The notes under the pieces are model-generated. The model saw only the letters and a program-made list of their open reading frames with translations, searched no databases and was not told the DNA's origin. This document shows positions 1-10,235 of a stretch of 64,000 bases of DNA, piece after piece (positions within the stretch are counted from its first letter, which is position 1; each line of letters starts with the position of its first letter). The DNA is from Mytilinidion resinicola. Lineage: Eukaryota > Ascomycota > Dothideomycetes > Mytilinidiales > Mytilinidiaceae. The stretch is taken from NCBI RefSeq assembly GCF_010093595.1, contig NW_022985477.1:85685-149684 (forward strand), in the 5' to 3' direction. Both the position numbers and the translations under genes were made by a program.

Positions 1-1495
1 GTAGCTTTCTGAGAGTTCGGAGAGCTCGGATTCGGCGTCGGCGTTAAGGAGGGATGAGATGGGGATCGTGGTTGGGGATGGGAGGGATTGGAGGATGGAG
101 GGGACGGCGACTTTGATGGTGTCGAGGGTGGGATCTTGGGTCTCTGTCATGATGGCGTCGTCTTCCTCGGATGTAGCATCAGTTGACTGTGTTGATTTTG
201 GGGATTCCGCGGTTGATGGGGTTCGTGGAGTCGTCTGTCGCGAGCTATCTGCTTCGTCTAGGGCCATCGTGAGCAGCCCATCGCGCTGCTGGGTACGGAT
301 TGCTCTCGAGGCGTTCGTCATGGGATCCTCGATGCTCGATATTGGTACTTCCTGTCGAAGTGAAGACATGCTGCGCTCCTTCTTGAGCGCTAGAAACTTC
401 AAAGGCCGCTTCAGTTTTTGTGCGCTGTCCGCGTTCACTGACGGCGCGGGTGATGCTGGCGTTGAGGCCAGAGGACTCTCTACACGACGCCGCTTCCGCT
501 CATCAATGGCAGCTGGAGTGGAGTCCTTGGACGAACTGTCGACCTCCGTGCCATACTTCCTCTTTCGCCTCAACAGATAGGCTCCTTCTTCCGGTACCTC
601 TTCAGGCACAGGTGTAGCCTCGTCGCTCTCATCTTCATTCTTTACAGGTGCCCAGCCATTAGCCAGCTGTCTCTCACATGTCGCGCAAAGACACTCCTGG
701 TTGTCTTCTCCGAAATAGTTATCACCATAAGAAACAGTGATCTCGTCTCCAATCTCAATATTCTTGACCGAAACAATCTGCATACCATGCGGCCCTTTTG
801 TAGAGAGCTTTGCGTTCGCGTCGCAATCATGATTGGCAAACCGCGCCGGGCCTAGAAACAGCGATCGCGTCTTCTTACGGCTCGAGACAACAATGCTGAA
901 ATCTAATCGTGAATCGTCCAGGTCGTCCTCCTCCTTCTCCGTGAGCGCAACCTGAATTCCCGTCAGGTACTTGATCTCCTCACCCTTCTTGATCTCCCTC
1001 CTCGCTGTGACCGAAGCCTCTTGGGTATCAATTGTGTAGCGGTTCGTAGTGGTGACCTCGAATGGACAGTCCGGCATGTACATGTTGACATACTTGCGCA
1101 AGTGGCGCTGGAAGTGCTCTTTCTCGTCCTTGGTAGACAGACGCTGGCTGAAGCTGCGGATACCGGACACCAGTAGCAGTTGCGAGACTGCTTTCGCGGG
1201 GTCCTTCTCTAGAATAACGCATTTGCGCAGAATGTCTGCGGGCTCTTCCTCGCGAATTCCGCGCGACGCAGAGTAGCGGCTACGATTCTTGCGAATGGTG
1301 GTCCAGAAGTACACCTGTAAGAAGCGGAAAGAATGAGCATCGCTAGTCGCGCAAGATGTGACGGCCATGATAGAACACATGGGCGTGAGATTGGCTTACC
1401 CGGTCGACCATCGCATCGGTTATGAGGTCGTCGTATGAGGCCAGCTGGCCAAGGGTAAGTCCCCCCTTCTTGGCGAGCGCTTCCTTGAGCGCCAT
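1..1495 (-). CDS. set9: Histone H4-K20 methyltransferase SET9 (KMT5/Suv4-20 family), C-terminus outside window
   Basis: Nuclear SET-domain enzyme that methylates lysine 20 of histone H4, a mark used in DNA-damage checkpoint signalling. Exons read as 1400-1495 (32 codons, ATG at 1495) and 1-1314, separated by an 85-nt GTAAGC...ACAG intron; exon 2 stays open to base 1, so 470 residues are visible and the tail is cut by the window edge. The N-terminus (LTLGQLASYDDLITDAMVDR, then VYFWTTIRKNR) is the hallmark start of fungal SET9. The SET core follows: RYTIDTQEASVTA near residue 127, cofactor-site NHDC near residue 194, SYGDNYFG near 226 and a post-SET CLCATC cysteine cluster. The part after about residue 250 is Ser/Thr/Pro-rich and low complexity, as usual for this family. 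It shares a divergent promoter with the uL14m gene. Confidence 0.93.
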
Positions 1496-1981
1496 GGTCG
1501 CGTCGCGTCGGCAGCCTCTACACCGAAAGAGTGCGCAGAGCAAATGCAGAGGGGCAAGTCTGCAGATTGGTGGTGTAGGCGCGAAAGGGGGAGGTTGGGG
1601 TGACGTAGGAGAGGAAACGAGACACAGATCCAAGAAGGGACACGACACGCATGGAAGTCCGGTGAAAGGAAATAAAGACAACACGACACGAGAGACAATG
1701 GAAAGGAAGACCCAAGGAGTGACTGGCACAAGAGGGAATATGGGGCAGAGGCTCGCGGAAGACGCGGTGTAGTTGCAGGCGAGCAGGGCTGAGCCGCTGT
1801 CCGAAAGTGGCACAGTGGCACCCTTGCTCGAGTGCAGGCCGGGACCAGGGCTTCGAGTTGCCCTGCGGCGGTGCGACGGCGGAGTTTTGCATCAAGAGCC
1901 GCGAATCCCTTCACCCGCCAGACCGCCCATTCCATCCCCAGGCCACCAGGCCCGAGACCATCAGCGTGGACGCCGGGCAGC
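1496..1981. promoter_or_regulatory. Divergent promoter region, set9 / uL14m
   Basis: 486 bp between two outward-facing start codons; must hold both promoters and 5' UTRs. Long open frames cross it on both strands, but they lack family similarity and overlap the known start regions. I see no clear TATA box or repeat. Confidence 0.6.
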
Positions 1982-2588
1982 ATGATCCAGCTAAAGGTAC
2001 GCCGCAGGAACTTCATCGCAGTGGACGGCGCAATGCGCAGCCCCCGTTGAATATCACATCAGCCACTGACCGCTCTATCTCTATCCAGACCCTCGTCAAC
2101 TGCATCGACAACTCGGGCGCCGCCATTGTCGAGTGTGTAAACGTCCTGCGATCCAAGCGGCCTGCCAAAGTTGGTGTGTGACAGCAGCATTGCCTCCAAT
2201 CTACCACCAGATCCAACCCTAGCACCATCACCACGTGCGCCTCGATCCAAACCAGATCCCCGCTGACTTGGTATATGCAGGCGACCGGATAGTAGTGGTT
2301 GTCCAGAAGCAGCGCAATTTCGGCCCCGAGTCTGGTCCAGGTGGCGCCGTCTCCATCAGCGCAGCGAACAAAGTACGGCGTGGTGACATACGGCATGCGG
2401 TCGTGGTTCGGACTGCGAAGAAGTACCAGCGGCCGGACGGGAGCGTTGTCAAGTTCGACGACAATGCGTGCGTGTTAATCAACAAGGCCGGGGAGCCCAT
2501 CGGGACCAGGTTGAACGGCATCGTGGCTGCCGAGCTGCGGGAGAAGAAGTGGTCGAAGATTCTGTCACTGGCACCGATGCATCTATAG
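1982..2588 (+). CDS. Mitochondrial large ribosomal subunit protein uL14m (bacterial L14 family, yeast Mrpl38)
   Basis: Nuclear-encoded protein of the mitochondrial large ribosomal subunit; bacterial-type L14 sits at the subunit interface. Three exons: 1982-1996 (MIQLK), 2089-2173 and 2281-2588, giving 135 aa, close to the 122-130 usual for the family. Donors GTACGC and GTGTGT, acceptors ending CAG. The spliced protein carries the L14 signature: [11 protein letters not shown], then [12 protein letters not shown], then [13 protein letters not shown] and a [10 protein letters not shown] stretch, ending in [10 protein letters not shown]. The start is fixed by the conserved MIQLKT opening; the long open frame that begins at 2235 is only exon 3 plus intron. 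Its 3' end converges with rpb9, with 343 bp between the two stop codons. Confidence 0.93.
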
Positions 2589-2931
2589 GCGCAAGAGGGG
2601 CGTTGAGGAGGATGATCAATTGTATATCAACAGTACTACGAGGATATAAATGCCTTTTCAACAAATCCTTGTCTAGCTTTTCGGTCTTCTATGTGACAGC
2701 CAGGGGCGAAGGCACCCAGAGCTCAATATCGTGAAAGTTCCCACCGGGCCACATCGCCCTCGGACTGGGCGAGGCGTCGTGGACCTCGTGCTGCAGCAGC
2801 TGCTGATCTAGGGGTATCCGAACCCAGAACTCCGACTCCAAATAAGATTCGTGATTGATCGAAAGATACCAAACTCCGTCCCAATGCCCATTTTTGCACG
2901 CCAGCCATGCACGTTCGCCGAATCCATGAAG
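2589..2931. other. Convergent 3' intergenic region, uL14m / rpb9
   Basis: 343 bp between two convergent stop codons; expected to hold both 3' UTRs and poly(A) sites. No further gene seen. Confidence 0.6.
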
Positions 2932-3752
2932 TCACTGCCACACGTTGCCGCATCCGCAACATACATAGTACAATTTCTGATAGTGAAAGCTGTAAGCAAA
3001 ATGATGAGGGAACGGGTAAGGAGGTAGATCAGGGTCATACCATTCCGGTTTCGGCAGTCCGCTGCTGAGACTGGAAGAAGACGGCCTCAGGCTCGCCGCA
3101 AGCAGGACAGGGCTTCTGGATCCGAGGCAGCTATAGTCGCAAGAAAGAATAGAAGTTAGCCAAGCAAGCCCAAAGTGAGCAAAACAAGCAACGAACGAAC
3201 GAACGTGCAAGCGAGCTCAAGACTTTGAAGAGTGCTTGTCACCCTCTTGTTTAGAGGTAGACGCAGACTGCTGGTTGTTCTCGGTCATGGACATGGACAT
3301 GGAGTCGTCGCAGTCATCAGCTTCCATGTAGAAGCCTCCGTCCGACTCTTGCCCACATATTTCGCAGAATATCTCCTGTCCACACATTGTGCAAAAGCCA
3401 GGGATGGTGTCGGAAAGAGAGGCGTCGGAAAGAGATTCGGAGAGACCAACCGTTGGGTCCTGGCCGACGTCCTGGGTGATGCCGGCGGTGTCGCCGACCG
3501 TCGAGGCAATCTCGTGGCGCATAACGCAGGCGGAGGGGGCGGGTTCGGTGAAAGAGCAGGTGCGGCAGGCGAAGAGCAGGCGGTTGTTCTCCTTGTCTTC
3601 CTTGGGGAAGAGGAGGTTCGAGCTGCAGGCGGTTAGCGGCATGCTTGCGCAAGTGAGGCGATGGGAACAACATACCATTCGGAGCAGAAGCGGAAGAGGA
3701 TCTTCTTGGAGGCTTCTGCGCCCATGTCAGAGGCAGCTGGGGACGCGGCCAT
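2932..3752 (-). CDS. rpb9: DNA-directed RNA polymerase II subunit RPB9
   Basis: Small zinc-ribbon subunit of RNA polymerase II that supports start-site choice, proofreading with TFIIS and transcription-coupled repair. Four exons on the minus strand: 3676-3752, 3451-3622, 3041-3130 and 2932-2976; 127 aa in total, the expected size. Zinc ribbon 1: FRFCSEC then FACRTC. The linker reads GDTAGITQDVG.DPT, a family hallmark. Zinc ribbon 2: CPACG, then FFQSQQRTAETGM and YYVCCGCGNVWQ at the C-terminus. Donors are GTATGT, GTTGGT (weak) and GTATGA. The second intron (3131-3450, 320 nt) is unusually long for this neighbourhood and stays open in frame for 77 further codons (see findings). It shares a divergent promoter with ess1. 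Confidence 0.9.
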
Positions 3753-4338
3753 GGTTCGGTGACGGCCGGGTTGGAGGTTGTGTGCTTGGGCGGTGGGTTT
3801 GGGGTTTGGGGGTTGTCTTGGTGGTGACAGCTTGCAGCACGGGATCTGTGTATGAGACTTTCTGGACTGCGGGTGCTGGAGATTGGGGGTGGAGGAATTC
3901 ACAAGAGGCAAGAGGAGCAGGAGAAGCAGGAGAAGCAGGGGAAGCAGGGGAAGCAGGGGAAGCAGGAGAAGCAGGAGAAGCAGGACGGCTTTTGAAGAAG
4001 GCGAGCCGATCTCCAGGTGACTTCCAGGGCAGCAGGCGCTAGTGCCGCAAGCAGCTTAACGTTCCGTACGATACGCTGACTCATTGTTGTTCCAGGCGAC
4101 GGGCGCCGCGTGACTGCCCTCACGGCGAAGGCCCAAGGACCCCGCCACCCGCCAAATCGCGCCTGCCCCAGTAACGGCCCCGGATTTCGCAGCCGCCCTG
4201 TGAGCCCTCCTCTGTCAACAACGACCTCATCCACGGATCCCTCCGCTCCAGCACCTGCACACTGCCCCCTCTACCCTCGGCCCTCTTCCTTGACCCCCGA
4301 GGGATATCTGCACGTGTCGCTGTTGACTCGCAGCAATA
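3753..4338. promoter_or_regulatory. Divergent promoter region, rpb9 / ess1
   Basis: 586 bp between outward-facing start codons; holds both promoters and a 9-bp minisatellite (separate entry). A minus-strand open frame across it is produced by the repeat and matches nothing I recognise. Confidence 0.55.
3912..3985. repeat. 9-bp minisatellite (GCAGGRGAA)n
   Basis: About eight head-to-tail copies of a 9-bp unit, GCAGGAGAA or GCAGGGGAA, with a purine-only strand apart from one C per unit. The unit is a multiple of three, so it gives a long Cys/Phe/Pro or Glu/Ala/Gly open frame that is very unlikely to be a gene. It lies inside the rpb9/ess1 promoter. Confidence 0.9.
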
Positions 4339-5092
4339 ATGGTCAGTGGCGGTGCACGCTCTCTGCAGTGCCCACTTGCGGCCGCAGTTCTCGTTTCATT
4401 GAAGACTCACACGGGCTCTACAGGAAGCATCGGGGCTGCCACCCGGATGGGAGGTCCGCCGCTCCAACACCAAGAACCTGCCCTACTACTTCTGCCCCGA
4501 CACCAAGGAATCGCGATGGGAGCCCCCGGCCGACACAGACCCCGAGAAGCTGAAGCTGTTCATGGCCAAGTTCCACAGCTCCAGAAACCTCAATGCGGAG
4601 CGGCCGGGAGGGCAGGAGGGCAAGATTCGCGCCGCACATCTGCTGGTGAAACACTACGGCAGCCGACGACCTGCCAGCTGGCGCGAAGCCAAGATTACCC
4701 GCACCAAGGAGGAGGCCATGGCTATCATCCTGGGCCATGAGGCCCGCATTCGAGCTGGCGCCGTGTCGCTGGGAGACCTGGCCACGACCGAGTCCGACTG
4801 CAGCAGTGCGCGCAAGAGGGGCGACCTGTATGTTGAACCGGGCGCATCGAGACGTTGGGCATCGACATGCTAACAACCGCGTGGTAGGGGCTTCTTCGGC
4901 CGTGGGGATATGCAGAAGGAGTTTGAGGATGCCTCGTTCGCGCTCAAGCCGGGCGAGGTCAGCCAGGTGGTCGAGACAGCGTCGGGTCTGCACCTGATAG
5001 AGAGGTAAGACGCAGCATATTTGACACTCAATAGCCCCACTCCACGTGGCCGAGCATGCGCTAACGGCCCGTCTCCATATAGGCTCGAGTAG
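4339..5092 (+). CDS. ess1: Parvulin-type peptidyl-prolyl cis-trans isomerase Pin1/Ess1
   Basis: Phospho-Ser/Thr-Pro specific prolyl isomerase that acts on the RNA polymerase II C-terminal domain and cell-cycle phosphoproteins. Exons: 4339-4341 (the ATG alone), 4424-4827, 4888-5004 and 5083-5092; 177 aa. WW domain at about residues 5-38 (LPPGWEVRR to ESRWEPP, both Trp present). Parvulin domain from about residue 68: [52 protein letters not shown] and a terminal GLHLIERLE. The [14 protein letters not shown]...GRGDMQ..FE stretch holds the phosphate-binding and catalytic residues. The introns of 60 and 78 nt both show CTAAC branch points. The start exon is inferred from ATG|GTCAGT and CTACAG|GAA, which gives [10 protein letters not shown]; it is the least certain part. 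Confidence 0.9.
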
Positions 5093-6218
5093 GTCGTCGA
5101 GGGGGGTTATTTCTGGCGTCTGGATCATTATGCGCGGTCGTCCAAATCGGTTTGGGGCCATTCTGGGCTCAGATAAAACGCATGGCCCTCGACTGCACGA
5201 GGCGAAGAGGTTGGTCGACGTGGCTCGACAAGATAAGCCTGCAAATGGAAGAAGTGTTTCGACATGGGTCGCGGAAAATGAAATGGCTCATCATCTGCAC
5301 ATGCAGTTGCGGAGGCTGCGGCCTCACTGTGACGTTTGTCAAACGATGCTGTTCACTGGCCATCATGATGCTGTCATCTGAATGATGGCGCCAGGCCAAT
5401 TGTTCCATGGTTTTCTCTGCTGCTACTGCAGAAGCGTAGCCCTTCAATCTCTACTAATGGCCATAGGTACATGTCCAGGGCATGAGCCTCTACGCTTCAC
5501 GGTCCTCCAGGAGTAGGACAGATCACCACCAAAAGTAGTCGCACTTTCCCCTCATCCTCGCAGCCAATCCTCGTCTACACCATCGATCTCGAAACGCTTC
5601 TCGGAGCCTTCCGAGGGCTGGCCTCCCATCTCGCCGGTATTCGCGTCGACCTACCTCAGTGAGGCATCCCGGCGAACTTGCGCCGGAACGCAGTCGATTT
5701 GGTTCAGCCCTGGGGCCATTCGCATCACGACCATACGTCTGGCCTCTAAAGTTGGTCTAGACACTCGGCGGTCCCACTCTCCACCGAACCCCGCGCGTTG
5801 CCTGCGGCCAAGCCTGCGCAACGCGTCAAATACGGTCAGGCCATATCGGAATTCAAGAAACGCGTCAGGTCATCATCCTTGCCTTTGCAGTTACTGGAGA
5901 CGCCCGGCAGCAGCTCGAAACACTTAACCGCGAGCCAATCCGCTGCCTGCGCTTCGATCCTTGTCTCCGAGGGAAGCTAAGCCTTGACATTCTTAAGCTG
6001 CAGCTCCGATCCCCAGATTCCAGAGCAACCGTCTAGGGAGCTACTCTCTAGCAGCAACTCTACTCACACCTCCTCTTTGCATATCCTCGAGTGTGATTCT
6101 GACTTCACCTCTCCGACCCCTCAAACGTGCTACCTGTCGTCAGGGAGCTCTGTTTACGTTCTAGACTGCTCTATTCTCCGACCACCACCCATTGCCCAAC
6201 GCAGATACCAAAGACGCC
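5093..6218. other. Intergenic region: ess1 3' end and promoter of the 6219 gene
   Basis: 1.1 kb with no open frame resembling a known protein. It should contain the ess1 3' UTR and the promoter and 5' UTR of the next gene. A 60-codon open frame at 5798-5980 is too short and unremarkable to call. Confidence 0.5.
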
Positions 6219-7100
6219 ATGCCCGCTGTACCCCTTCTCCAAGGCAAAGGCCTTCTCAAGGGCAAAGACATGGTGTACGCCTCTCCTGAAGGATTCAGGG
6301 CCCCAGAAAAGCGTGGGCGGAAGCCCATTCGCTGCCTTTCGTTCAACTCTACTATCCCACCAGTCCCTATGGTAGAGGCTCTAAGGACAGCTTGCCCTCG
6401 AAACGGCGGTGCCTTCAGTTATAATCCAGTCCATCTATCGGTCTGGTACATGCCTGAAGAGCTGTGGGCCCGCCTCCCCACTCGACTTACCGGGAGTATT
6501 GCAGCAGTACAGCACGCCGGTGCAGCCGTCTTCACCGGGTTCGAACGCCTCGAAACACTGGGAGAAGCTCTATCTCCCAGCGAAAATGCCGAGGACGATA
6601 TCGTGCCCGTCCCCGGCGTCGTCAAGCCCCGCGGTCTCAGCACCATTACCATCTCCTCCAACGACTCGGACGCTTCAGCAACGAGCTCTCTCGCATCCTC
6701 AGTGGTGTCCACCCCCCTGTCCACGCCTAATCTCTTCTCAATGCCGGTCTCACCTTTTTCACTGTCACCGTCCAGCTTCGAGAAGACTACTTCAAAGCCC
6801 CACCAGCGCCATCACGCACGCTCTTACACGACCCCGATGGAGCCGGACATGGCGTACTACACTCTCGAGCTCTCCCACCTGCGCACCGAATCGCTGCCGT
6901 GCCTCCGCCACGCGATCCGCGTCGTCGACCGGGAGTTGAACGAAAGCAAGCGGCTCGTCGAACTTGACGAGGAAACCCTGGGCGAGTTCGAGGCGTGGTG
7001 GGTCAAGAAGAAGGCGACGGCGATCGGGCTCGACCAGAAGGGCCTGGCGCTGAGCATCCAGCGGGGCATACCGACCAATGGCCTCGGCTGGTCTGCGTGA
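6219..7100 (+). CDS. Unrecognised 293-aa fungal protein
   Basis: Single-exon open frame of 293 aa; in-frame stop at 6162, and the first ATG is 6219 (MPAVPLLQGKG). I do not recognise the family. The N-terminal half is globular and starts basic (GRKPIRCLSF) with an aromatic-rich segment near residues 65-90 (SVWYMPEELW). The middle, about residues 140-205, is Ser/Thr/Pro-rich and probably disordered. The C-terminal 80 residues are charged and helical in character (YTLELSHLRTESLPCLRHAI, then DRELNESKRLVELDEETL). No signal peptide or membrane segment. Codon use and the regular layout argue for a real gene; a nuclear or cytosolic regulatory role is possible but not shown. Confidence 0.75.
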   Translation: MPAVPLLQGKGLLKGKDMVYASPEGFRAPEKRGRKPIRCLSFNSTIPPVPMVEALRTACPRNGGAFSYNPVHLSVWYMPEELWARLPTRLTGSIAAVQHAGAAVFTGFERLETLGEALSPSENAEDDIVPVPGVVKPRGLSTITISSNDSDASATSSLASSVVSTPLSTPNLFSMPVSPFSLSPSSFEKTTSKPHQRHHARSYTTPMEPDMAYYTLELSHLRTESLPCLRHAIRVVDRELNESKRLVELDEETLGEFEAWWVKKKATAIGLDQKGLALSIQRGIPTNGLGWSA

Positions 7101-9714
7101 GGGCTAGTGAGGAGCAGCTGTGGACAGGTAGAGGAGCCGGACGACGCTTTCCGTACGATTACGACTGGGAAGAAACTGGGGAGGTTAGATTGGGTGGAGG
7201 TTGTGGTCAAGAGACAGGATGATCTGGATTCAACATCTGGGGTTTCTAGCAGGGTTATGTTTGTAGGATGTTAAGTTTCTGGAGTTCAGTCATTTATTTC
7301 TGTCTGAAGCGTGGGCACGACGATCGGTTTGGAGCGGACCGAGAGATTGTTGACGCGTTGAAAAGCGAGTTTGTTAGCAGTTGTATGGATTTCTGTATTA
7401 TTTTGTTGTGGGCGAGCTGGTGTTTTGGGAAACTGGGTAGTCTCTTTGTCTGATATCAACACAGCTCAAAGAATGTACCCCCGAAGCTCGCGCTTTCATA
7501 ACTGTAAATTGGTGTAGTCAATGTACTATCTTCCATTAACCATCGTTCATTAGCCATTATTCATTACATATCCAGTGTTTCCTCACCCTTAATGTACGTC
7601 ACGTTTCCCACCGCAATCTCAAATGCATTTCCCATCTTCTCACGTTCACATCGCCCATGCCCCATCTCCTCTCCCCACCCGTTCCATCCTCCGTCAAGCT
7701 TCAGAGCCCAGCCACACAAAAAAAAAAGCAAAATCTACCTAGCCACCATACCTTTGTACGAGCGATCTCCACGGCCCGCCCCCATACGGCAGCTCCACCC
7801 GCGACGGACTTCAACATCTAGCGGGCTGGACTGCAACCGCATCACTTCATGCTTGTCGCGGCTGCTTGAATGTCTCGCGATATTCCACAGTAAACCCTGC
7901 TTATAGCGATACGCCTTTCTCCGAAGGGGTCGCATCATAATACAGAGATTATCACTGTATCAAAGGATCGCGTGGGAAGCGATGCGTAAGCCAGCAGCCC
8001 CCGCCCCCCCCAAAAAAAAACACCAAGATTAGGGGGTCCAGACTTACCCGCCAATACCAAACAGTACTTCTGGTTAGTGTGATTGTGAGGAGCGGGTCTT
8101 GGTGTTGTTGTTGGAGTAGGTAACCGGCTTATTACTGTAGAGGCCATACGAGTCTGGACGGTTGGGGCGAAAGATATTATGGTATGGAAATGGTTGCTAT
8201 ACCCGGATATTATGCTGCCGCGGGTTTCCTGTACACGCGCCGAGGCTACCCGCTGGCCGCCAGGCGCCAGCCCCCGGATTCGGGATGCCCGGATTGAGGT
8301 CCCGTACAGCCGGCCGAGATGGGAGCGAGATAGGGTTCGGAGATCCTGGGGGCGTGGTGGGAAGGTGGAGGCTAACGCGGGTATGCGGGCTGGAGTCGAG
8401 GTGGATCGTGGTGGAGGTGTTTGTTAATGTTTACTGGTGTTCATTGGGTTAGAGGTTACAAGAGCGGCGAGATCCGGGGAGTTGGAAATGGATGGGAATA
8501 GCTGGTTTGGTGGTATGTGTTTCCTTCGCTTAATGGTAGAGGACTTCATAACTGTGGATAGAGGATTTCATAGCTACAGATAGACTCCAATGATAGTGAG
8601 TACTACGGCTTTTGATGATGTCTCGGTAATCTTTTAGCCGGATACAAGGAAAGACTGTAGTGAAGCGAGATAGAAGACGTCAACAGAGGTCGCTGCTAGG
8701 CTTAGGAGTGGTGGATGAGGTGGGAAGGTGGAGACTAACGCGAGTATGCGGGTTGAAAACAAGGTGGAGCATAGAGAATGTGGTTCCGTGGATAGATGTG
8801 TCGGTAATGGGTGTTTCCATCACAGGTGGATAGAGGATGATGGGTCTCATGGCCTATTGTAGCGGTTCTAAGAATAATGCCACCAATAACAGTGAGACGT
8901 ACGGCATCTGATGATGTCGAAGTGAAATTTTTGCACCGGGTATAAGGAAAGACAGGAGTGAGGCGAGAAGAAAGACGTCAACAGAGGTCGTTACCGGGCT
9001 TGGTGTTGGTTACGCTGCTTAGCATGTGTGGCTGCAGTGGATAGCGTCGACGGCATCTCCTAATTGGGAGTATTTCGGGAAAAATGATACGATATTTTTG
9101 ATAGGAACATCCAGGAATATGACGATAGGCTGATTGGTATGCATACTAACAGGAACAAGGCACAACGCTGCTAGTCACTATGCGGTAGTGCTAGGCGGTA
9201 GTTTTGGACCTCCTATGTAGATTAAGATGCTTGAGATGATGCTGAATTGACAACTTCGCAAAACAGGAATGATGGAGTGCCTTTCTGGCTTCGTTTACAA
9301 TGCTGGTACTAAACGACAGCAATGCTAGGGCCATTAGGGCTTGAAACCTGCATGCGTGGGTTTTATATTGTAATGCTCCAGCCTTACCACTTCCATGGTA
9401 AATGCAATTCGTGCGCCCGTTGCGGGATGAGATCCATCCGCACGATCAGAATGCAAATATACCCGCCTATTGTCCTGCCTAGCCAAAAGAGCCATAATTC
9501 CTAAGCGCCAGTCCTTCCGTTTTCGACCCGTGGGTTCCAAACTCCAATATGCAGCACCAAAAGACCTTTCAAGTCTCGTGCAGAGGTAAAGCCGCCGTCC
9601 TACTCAAGACGGGCCATCGCGTTCGTTGAAAGCCGTTCTCGGGAAATCGCATCGAGGCACAACCAGCAGCATATCGCCTAATCCTCATCTTAAAATCATG
9701 TCAACACTCTATCT
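7101..9714. other. 2.6-kb gene-poor stretch
   Basis: No open frame with credible protein features. Contents seen: the 3' region of the 6219 gene, a poly-C/poly-A run near 8000-8030 and a diverged tandem duplication at about 8357-9001 (separate entry). GC content is ordinary, so it is not part of the RIP block. Confidence 0.5.
8357..9001. repeat. Diverged tandem duplication
   Basis: Two sequence blocks occur twice in the same order. Block A: 8357-8410 matches 8720-8771 (GTGGGAAGGTGGAG, then CTAACGCG and GTATGCGGG). Block B: 8598-8702 matches 8896-9001 (shared cores GATGATGTC, AAGGAAAGAC and AGACGTCAACAGAGGTCG). The offsets of 363 and 298 bp differ, so indels followed the duplication. Differences include many C/T and G/A changes. 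No gene is included. Confidence 0.75.
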
Positions 9715-10235
9715 CTACTGCACCTCGTACACCTCCAGCGCCTTCTCTAAGTCAGCCAGACTCATGCGGTCTCCGTACGAGTCCATGAGGTGCTGGTTCC
9801 TTTCCTGCTGCTTGTCCCGCCGCGCGGCCGGCGGCAGGTGGCCGTGGTTGTGCTCCTCGAGTGCGTTCGCGACGGCGAAGCCTGCTCGTGCGTCAGAGGT
9901 TGAGGGAGACCCGCGTAGGGGTGAGAGGGGGCTGGAGAGCCAACCGAGGGCGACTAGGGCACATGCGGGAAGATACCTGAGATGAAAAGTTAGTAACATA
10001 GAGCTTGGATAGTGATGTAATGGAGCAAAGGCAGAGGAAGCCGGATTAATGGGAACGTGTTTACATACCATCGGCCTATCTTCCCAACTTTCGGCACTGT
10101 AGGTGTGGATGTAGGGGTGTGTGTGGGGATATGCGAGGTAGGATTGTATGAGGCATGGAACTGCGGCGGCGCGGGATGGACGCGGGCGGCAGTGGAAATG
10201 GGTCGGCGAAATTGGGGAGGAGGCGTAAGAGGCAT
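9715..10235 (-). CDS. Small one-span membrane protein, probably mitochondrial, unrecognised
   Basis: Two exons, 10069-10235 and 9715-9976, joined by a 92-nt intron (GTATGT...CTCAG); 142 aa. The first 30 residues are rich in Arg, Ser, Thr and Pro and lack acids (MPLTPPPQFRRPISTAARVH), like a mitochondrial presequence. After the junction comes one hydrophobic stretch (WYLPACALVALGWLSS, residues 56-71), then a charged C-terminal tail with EEHNHGHLPPAARRDKQQER and DLEKALEVYEVQ. I do not recognise the family. The splice restores one continuous frame through the hydrophobic segment, supporting the model. An inner-membrane accessory protein is a guess. Confidence 0.65.

Noticed and set aside
59..580. 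173-codon plus-strand open frame over set9
   Set aside because: It is the antisense shadow of the Ser-rich set9 C-terminal region and has no independent features.
3899..4234. Cys/Phe/Pro-repeat protein on the minus strand
   Set aside because: The repeat is the 9-bp minisatellite read in frame; no start or splice support.
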